A stretch of DNA of 64,000 nucleotides from Kryptolebias marmoratus (lineage: Eukaryota; Chordata; Actinopteri; Cyprinodontiformes; Rivulidae): NCBI RefSeq assembly GCF_001649575.2, contig NC_051438.1, positions 10,671,679 through 10,735,678 of the forward strand, written 5' to 3'. The notes beneath the pieces are model-generated. The model worked only from the letters and a program-made list of their open reading frames with translations, did not search any database and was not told the DNA's origin. Both the position numbers and the translations under genes were made by a program. Below are positions 58,525-64,000 of this stretch, one piece after another. Positions within the stretch are counted from its first letter, which is position 1, and every line of letters begins with the position of its first letter.

Positions 58525-59118
58525 TGTCATAGTCTGGTATTTTCAGTTTGTTGTTTTTGATTATTGTCTTGTTTCTGTCATGGTTTGGTGATTTCAGTTT
58601 GTTGTTTTGATTATTGTCTTGCTCGGTTTGTGTTATTGTTTCTGTTTAGTTTTTCCTGTTCATGTCTTGTCACTTTCTCCTCCCTCAGTAACTTGCCACG
58701 CCTTATTCTTCCATACCATGCTGTTCTGTTACATTCCAGTCTTTCATGCCACACCCACATTACCATAACAACTCTATCACTGCCACCCATCTCCACCTGT
58801 TGTCTATCTTCATTACTCACCTGTGCCCACTTCACCTGATTGTCCCCAGTGTTTATAACTTGGTCTTCCTCTCCACCTCCCTACCGATTCATTGTTGCTG
58901 GTTAGATGTTAATTGTTTGTTTCTGTTCTAGTCTTGTCTCTGGTCCCTTCTCGTTTTGCCTTGCCTTGTCTCGCCTGTTTCTACCGTTTGGATTTTGGTT
59001 ATAGTTGTTTTGCTGCCACGCCAGCCCTTTGTTTTCTGTTTTATTATTTAAATAAATTTTAGTTTCTTTGAAGTGAGTCTGCGCCCTGGGTTCATCTTGC
59101 CCTCCACCGTTACGACAG
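58525..59118 (+). mobile_element. Solo-LTR-like element, copy 3, with duplicated 5' end
   Basis: Begins TGTCATAG and ends TACGACAG, with TTTTC immediately outside on both sides (58,520-58,524 and 59,119-59,123), a 5-bp direct repeat. The first 51 bp are tandemly repeated (58,525-58,575 and 58,576-58,626). Internally it shares CACCTGTGCCCACTTC and other modules with the 44.7-kb unit. AAATAAATTTTAG at about 59,049-59,061 sits some 60 bp before the right end, as a poly(A) signal would. No internal retroelement sequence adjoins it. Confidence 0.58.
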
Positions 59119-60249
59119 TTTTCCTTATTTGGTGAGCCCATTTTAGCTACATCAGCACATCAGCTGACATGTGTCAAAGGCAGCGGGCTAGCTTACGCTT
59201 TTCTGAAATCAACTGAAATCTTGTTCAGCAACGGTAAACAAACACGAAACAAAAATTGAACACATTTTTAAAAGAAGAACCTTAAAGCAGGTGATTTTTT
59301 TTTTTGGTTGTTTCTTTTGTTTTCATACAAACCCCTTTAGAAAACTCAAGGCTCATGTTTTTCAATTACTCAGGCCACACGGAGAAATGGTAAAGCTTTC
59401 TGAAAATGTGCCTTCACTTTAATTACAATAACTATGCAGATAACAACACATTGTAGGATCCCGAGGCTCCCAAAGTCCAACCCTGACAGAGCTAATCAGA
59501 ACCTAAGGAGCCAGATGGTTCATTGCAGATGGTTTGTTGAAACATCTGTCTGTTACTGGCATTCATGGCCAGCATTAGCCAGTCAGATCAATGGAATACA
59601 GACAAGGTATGTTTGCAACTGCATACTGTACATAAACGTTTTTAGGTAAAACAGAAAATAGGACATTGCTCTTAATCTATGATTTACAGTTGACAGAAAA
59701 CGCTTTAAAGTTCAATGATGGTGAGTGGATCAACCCAATTTCCTGCTCTTCTATCTGAGTTGTTTTTCTCAATCATCATGTGTTATAATACTGGACTGAA
59801 TGTCTGCCTTAATTCACTGTTGGAACTTGAAGCCATCAGGACCCTATTTATGGGAGCTGCCATGTTGTATTTCTGGGACCACAGTCTGCACATTAGGGAC
59901 TGTCTACTCCCCCACTTGGCCTTTCTTTTAAGCATGAAATAAGTAATTACAGCTACACTTAATTGGGGAAAAACAAATCTTAACATACAGCAGCAAGGTA
60001 AAAATTACATGAATCAACAAGTAAACAACGGAAAAAATAATATGAGGTGGATTTTTTGTTTTTTGTTTGTTTGTTTTTAATAAAGGCAAAGTCCCATCTG
60101 TTTACACAGAGAGGTGGGACTTAAAACTGATACCGGGTCTTTCCTATAAGGACACTGTTCCTCTTCCTTCTTCAACTTTTGGAAGCCCGCATGGGGTCCA
60201 GTATTATAATATACAGCTTGCTGATGTTTTTCTCCTCACAGAGCTTATA
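59119..60249. other. Single-copy sequence with a small hairpin
   Basis: About 59,445-59,610 is balanced and may be conserved. Near 60,091-60,122, AGTCCCA and TGGGACT face each other with further pairing, in sequence reading GTCCCATCTGTTTACACAG. The following (TGAT)n suggests a repeat end, but I cannot name it. Confidence 0.4.
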
Positions 60250-60269
60250 TGATTGATTGATTGATTGAT
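60250..60269. repeat. (TGAT)n microsatellite
   Basis: About five units of TGAT. Such tails terminate L2-type LINEs, but no LINE sequence was recognised before it. Confidence 0.8.
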
Positions 60270-62224
60270 AAACACACTTTGTCTTTTTAAGTTCGAGCTG
60301 TCATTTTATCAAACCCTCATTGTTATGTATACCTGTTTTGGATTGTTGAATTGTTTCATTACCAGGCTTGTCAAACCATTGGTGTCATTTTAGATAAAAA
60401 CAAATAAATACATAATAACAATTGTCACATAACCCACCTGTCTCGGTGGCATTTGGATCCACTTCCCCACCATGACATAACAATATGCAGCTGGGTAAAA
60501 CTAAAATCTTGAACCAGAAATGCAACTGTGGTGTTTAAGAATCCCCTTTCTTTAAACAGAGGTTGTGGATTGGTTTGGTTTCTTGCTAAAAATACTTTAT
60601 TTTTATTTATTTATTTTTCCTAATTGGTTAGGACAGATTCGCTAACCAGTCAGGTGAGTGAAAACTAAAGAGAAAAGCAGTCTTAAATTGCATTCATGTG
60701 AAGACAAGCTTGCTGTGAAATATCTCACACGGTAACTAACATTTTGTCCAAATGAAAAAATAAACTCTTTAATTGCTAAGCTTGTATGAAGGACAGGCCA
60801 ACCAAGCAGATTCACACAGTCAAGGAGCCCTCAAAAGAAAGTATGATTAGTGTTAATGCTTTGCTGGTTAGACTTTCTTTTGAGTGAAATAATTTGTTAC
60901 CAATCAGTCATCACATTTTAAGAAAGAGTTTGAGTAAACCCACCAAAGTGTTTTACTTTTCAAAAACAGTAGAAGCCTTGTAAGTGTATAAATTAAATCA
61001 AACTATTTCAAAGTGTGTCAGCTGTGGGAAAAAAAAATATTGGCAGATATTGAAATTCTATGGTTAATTTTTTTACTGGAAAAAAAAAGAAATGCAAAGA
61101 CTATCCAGTCAAATACGTAAGTTCCATCATCTTTAGCTAATTTGAACTCCTGAGCCCTAAATTTCTTTACAGAATTTTGTTTTGAAACTAAAAAAATGTT
61201 TTAATGTGTATCCCTGGCGACATTATTTGATCAGATCAATGATTTATGTGATACTTAAGCAACAGTCTGTAGTAATGCCAATTTACAGAATATATTGGCT
61301 GCTGGTGTATGTTCAGTAGTAGTAAATCATGAAAATTATTGTGTTAAATCCAAGACGTGTAAGTGATCAAGAATGGACAATACGGTGAGATTAGGGGTTC
61401 CAAGGTGGGGGGTGAAATCAAAATCCACTCAAGGACCCTATAAAACCTTGAACCACCTCTGATTTATTGATTATAACACCTAATCAAAATCCACATACTC
61501 ACAATGAAGAGATTTGTTGATTATTTTTTATGTTAAAAAATATTGAATTAAAAAAGAATAAAAAGAAAACAATGACTGAATTCAGTGTTCAAAAAGGCTG
61601 CATGATGCCATAGCTCTCAAGTAAATCATTCATTGATTTTTGTTTCTACCTCCTTTGCACATCTTAGTGTCTCAGAAAAAAGCTTAGGCTTATCCCATTC
61701 CTCGTTTAGCATCTCACCCAGAAGGAATACGACTCGAGAAAACTCCAGGAAATGGCCTGCACAGCTAAGAATCAAATTGGAGATCTTCTTGCTGCGAGAA
61801 AACACAACAATAAGATCATTACTAATCAGGACACCGTGCTACACTCAAAGAAGAACACTTGTGATCAGAAAGCTTCAAATTTTGTCAAATTGGATAATCA
61901 AAAATCTGGGACACGACTACACACACATAGGTGAATTATTCTAATTCTTGAAGACAGGATCTACTTTGACCCAAGACAGAAAACCAGTTTCACCACACTC
62001 ATACAAATCTTACTCATGTCAAGATGATAGATTACTTAACATCGAAAAGAGTGACGGCAACTTGATATGCAGGAAAGGGATAAAAGTGATGTTGTAAAAG
62101 ATAAATAAATAAATAAAACACTGTATGAATGCTAAAAAGGGAAGCAGTAATGAAAGTTTGTGTTCATTTAAGTTTCCTGATAAAGCTATACTGTCTAGGC
62201 TCCACTACAAAATGACAGGTCTTT
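60270..62224. other. AT-rich single-copy DNA
   Basis: Contains (TTTA)n at about 60,596-60,618, A-runs near 61,030 and 61,080, and (AAAT)n at 62,101-62,117. The 103-codon plus frame at 61,633-61,944 is not recognised. Confidence 0.45.
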
Positions 62225-62560
62225 TGTTTTGTTTTTTCTGCAGGTCCAGAAACAGGCTGTGTGTAGCACCACTGCGGAGATGGCCAGCAGGTTTATCTAA
62301 ACTGACAGAGATAAATCTCTCAGCAGAGGGCTGGGTCTGTTCAGCTGTCCCCCTGATTGGAGCCCACAGTGGGACTGACATGAAATTATTTCAGGAGATA
62401 ATTAGTATTCAGTTTTTAACCACAGTGCCAAATGCCCTCAATCTTATGCTCCAACGCGCAGCTCCACATTGTCCACATAAACCTGTGTCACTGATAGGGA
62501 AGGAGAGGATAAACAGCGGACAACAAGGAAGCATGATTAAAAAACAAAAACACATTTACC
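62225..62560. promoter_or_regulatory. Candidate conserved regulatory block
   Basis: Starts just after TTTTTTCTGCAG, an acceptor-like pyrimidine tract, and remains balanced for about 330 bp with motifs such as GAGATAATTAGTATTCAG. A 158-codon plus frame crosses it from 62,125. Its N-terminal third lies in AT-rich sequence, no domain is recognised, and there is no donor-bounded exon. Regulatory element is my preferred reading; an unrecognised exon is possible. Confidence 0.3.
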
Positions 62561-62679
62561 AAAAAGTAACAAAAGAAGAGTCCGGTCTTTTTCACAGTTA
62601 GATTGAATATTTGAATGAACACTGATGTCATGCTCAGATGTGTTGTGAATGACTATCAGTGACTACCATAACAATTTTT

Positions 62680-62890
62680 ATATCTATAAAACTGATTGAG
62701 TTATAGCTATTTTTCTGTTGGCTAATGTCAATTAGCTGTGGCAGCCATGTTGATTGACTCCAAAAGATCATCAGTTGTAGATGTACATCCACTGATCACT
62801 TGCTGAAAGTTTCAGTGAAATATATCCAGTGATTCGTGATGTGTTTTGCTAACAAACAAGACAGGGTTGACTTTAAAAGTTAATGTTAAA
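62680..62890 (+). repeat. Repeat family R2, copy 4
   Basis: Reads CTGATTGAGTTATAGCTATT, TTAGCTGTGGCAGCCATGTT, ATCAGTTGTAGATGTACATC, GTTTTGCTAACAAACAAGAC and AGGGTTGACT. It matches the 35.1- and 52.3-kb copies block for block. The 3' hairpin seen at 52.8 kb is absent. Confidence 0.62.
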
Positions 62891-62989
62891 GCCTCCTATT
62901 TCTTTCTGTTTTTTCTTTCATACTAGATTTGCACCACAAACCAGGGTCCTTTTTTTACGCTGCATCAAAAGTAAAAATTAATCTTGATG

Positions 62990-63720
62990 ACCTATCAGCA
63001 AAAATAGGATTTGACTGTCATATTAGAAATATTGTTGCTTTTATGGGCTATATTATGCAAAGTCATGCAAATTAGATACGCAGCTATCAGAGAAAACAAC
63101 CCTTAATTTTGTCCTTCTGCTTTTCTTGTGTTTAGCGTGTAATGTGGTTACGTGTGCTGCCAGCAAATGAAAAGTCACTTTCACGGCATATTATTTTCTC
63201 ATGCTGTTTACTGATCAAGTGGTGCATCTATTACCCCCACATCACTGTAAAATAAACTAACAAACAAGGAGTTTGTTCAAATATGATTAATTTTTTTATT
63301 TATTTTGGTGTATTGACAGCAATGCGACTGTTATGAAACAGTGACAGATTTCCAAAAGGACACCTCCCTAAAGCATTAATGTTATTCTTTCATCTGTTTG
63401 AAGATTAAATTGCCCAAGTGATGAGTTCCCTTAAAATAATCTCATTTTGACTCCTACTCTATTGATGAAAATACATAAAATGCATTACATACATGGCAAT
63501 TTACAATTACTTTGGTGATGCCTTGGCACTGCTTTTCTCTCTCTCTCTGTCGGTCATTTGAGGGGTAAAGAGTAATTTACCATGAAAATCCAATTGCTTT
63601 AATCTAATTTCCTTTGATATAATTCACAACGAGCTCACAACAACAGAACGTTTACCAAGCTAAAACTGTGGAAATGTCCCCGGGGTGCAATTTCTGTCCA
63701 GCTACAGGTGCACGGCTCAT
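62990..63720. promoter_or_regulatory. Candidate conserved regulatory block with octamer site
   Basis: A perfect POU octamer ATGCAAAT lies at 63,065-63,072, directly after a second near-octamer TATGCAAAG (63,054-63,062). To the right are CAATTG at 63,591-63,596, CTTTGATAT (TCF/LEF-like) at 63,612-63,620, and several TAAT cores. A T-rich run at 63,291-63,304 and a (CT)n run at about 63,538-63,549 interrupt the block. Motif density suggests an enhancer. This is inference. Confidence 0.35.
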
Positions 63721-64000
63721 AGAACAATAAATAACCAGCATCTGTCACTACTGGATTTACTCGGAGCAAGAAACACTAAAGACACTGAAAAGAACAGCAA
63801 CTTCAAAACACTAAAGAGACAGTTCAAATCAGCTAAAGTTGGGTTTTGTGAAAAGGTTATGAGCATAAATATCTTACCTGTTGAGGATAGCTCTTTGAAC
63901 AATCTCAGGTTGAGAACTAGTTTAATTTTGACTGGATTGATGAACTAACAGCTGGCAGGGTCAAGACCAAAATGGATTAATACCATCTTAAAACAATTTC
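63721..64000. other. Single-copy sequence to the window edge
   Basis: Opposed 87- and 61-codon frames are not recognised. No repeat seen. Confidence 0.45.

Noticed and set aside
60067..60252. 61-codon frame with a hairpin and TGAT tail considered as a LINE end
   Set aside because: No reverse-transcriptase motif or known 3' UTR sequence precedes the tail, so only the hairpin and microsatellite are reported.
62125..62601. 158-codon plus-strand frame with an acceptor-like site inside
   Set aside because: Part of it is AT-rich low-complexity, and no domain or donor-bounded exon was found. Kept only as a regulatory candidate.

Overview
The window reads as teleost fish nuclear DNA from a gene-poor, AT-rich interval: an intergenic desert or one very large intron. 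The repeats carry this call. They include L2- and Rex1/Babar-type LINE ends, Tc1-family transposon relics with the TACAGTG-type terminus, hAT-like and TTAA-flanked non-autonomous elements, and solo-LTR-like TGTCA...TGACA units, alongside (CA)n, (TA)n and (TTA)n microsatellites. There is no bacterial or viral gene organisation. I found no convincing host protein-coding exon, rRNA, tRNA or CRISPR array. The open frames present are short and fit chance or transposon relics.

Layout. 1-5 kb: an L2 LINE 3' end with its in-frame stop, a Tc1 3' end, a 213-bp palindromic hAT-like MITE with near-perfect 8-bp target-site duplication, one copy of an unassigned repeat family (here R1), and a minus-strand Rex1-like LINE tail. 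5-9 kb: mostly single-copy sequence with blocks that look like conserved regulatory DNA. 9.4-10.4 kb: a solo-LTR-like element, then purine- and G-rich tracts. 13.7-16.5 kb: a 1.07-kb hAT-like element, a second palindromic-MITE copy and a decayed LINE reverse transcriptase. 19-24.2 kb: a rearranged Tc1, a second R1 copy, and a Tc1 relic keeping the transposase N-terminus. 24.2-38 kb: regulatory-looking blocks, a degraded LTR-like unit, a (CA)(TA)(TG) palindrome, an L2 tail and an R2 copy. 38-41 kb: two TTAA-bounded elements, one with a nested repeat. 41.7-48.3 kb: further regulatory-looking blocks, R3 and LTR-like copies and the third R1 copy. 49-64 kb: copies of R2, R3 and R4, a third LTR-like element with a 51-bp terminal duplication, and regulatory-looking sequence at the right end.

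The main result beyond routine repeat masking is that several repeat families can be defined by comparing the window with itself: R1 (three copies), R2 (four), R3 (three), R4 (two), an LTR-like family (three, plus one distant) and the palindromic hAT MITE (two). The regulatory calls rest on base composition and motif density only. They need a cross-species alignment, which was not possible here. No novel multi-gene system is present.
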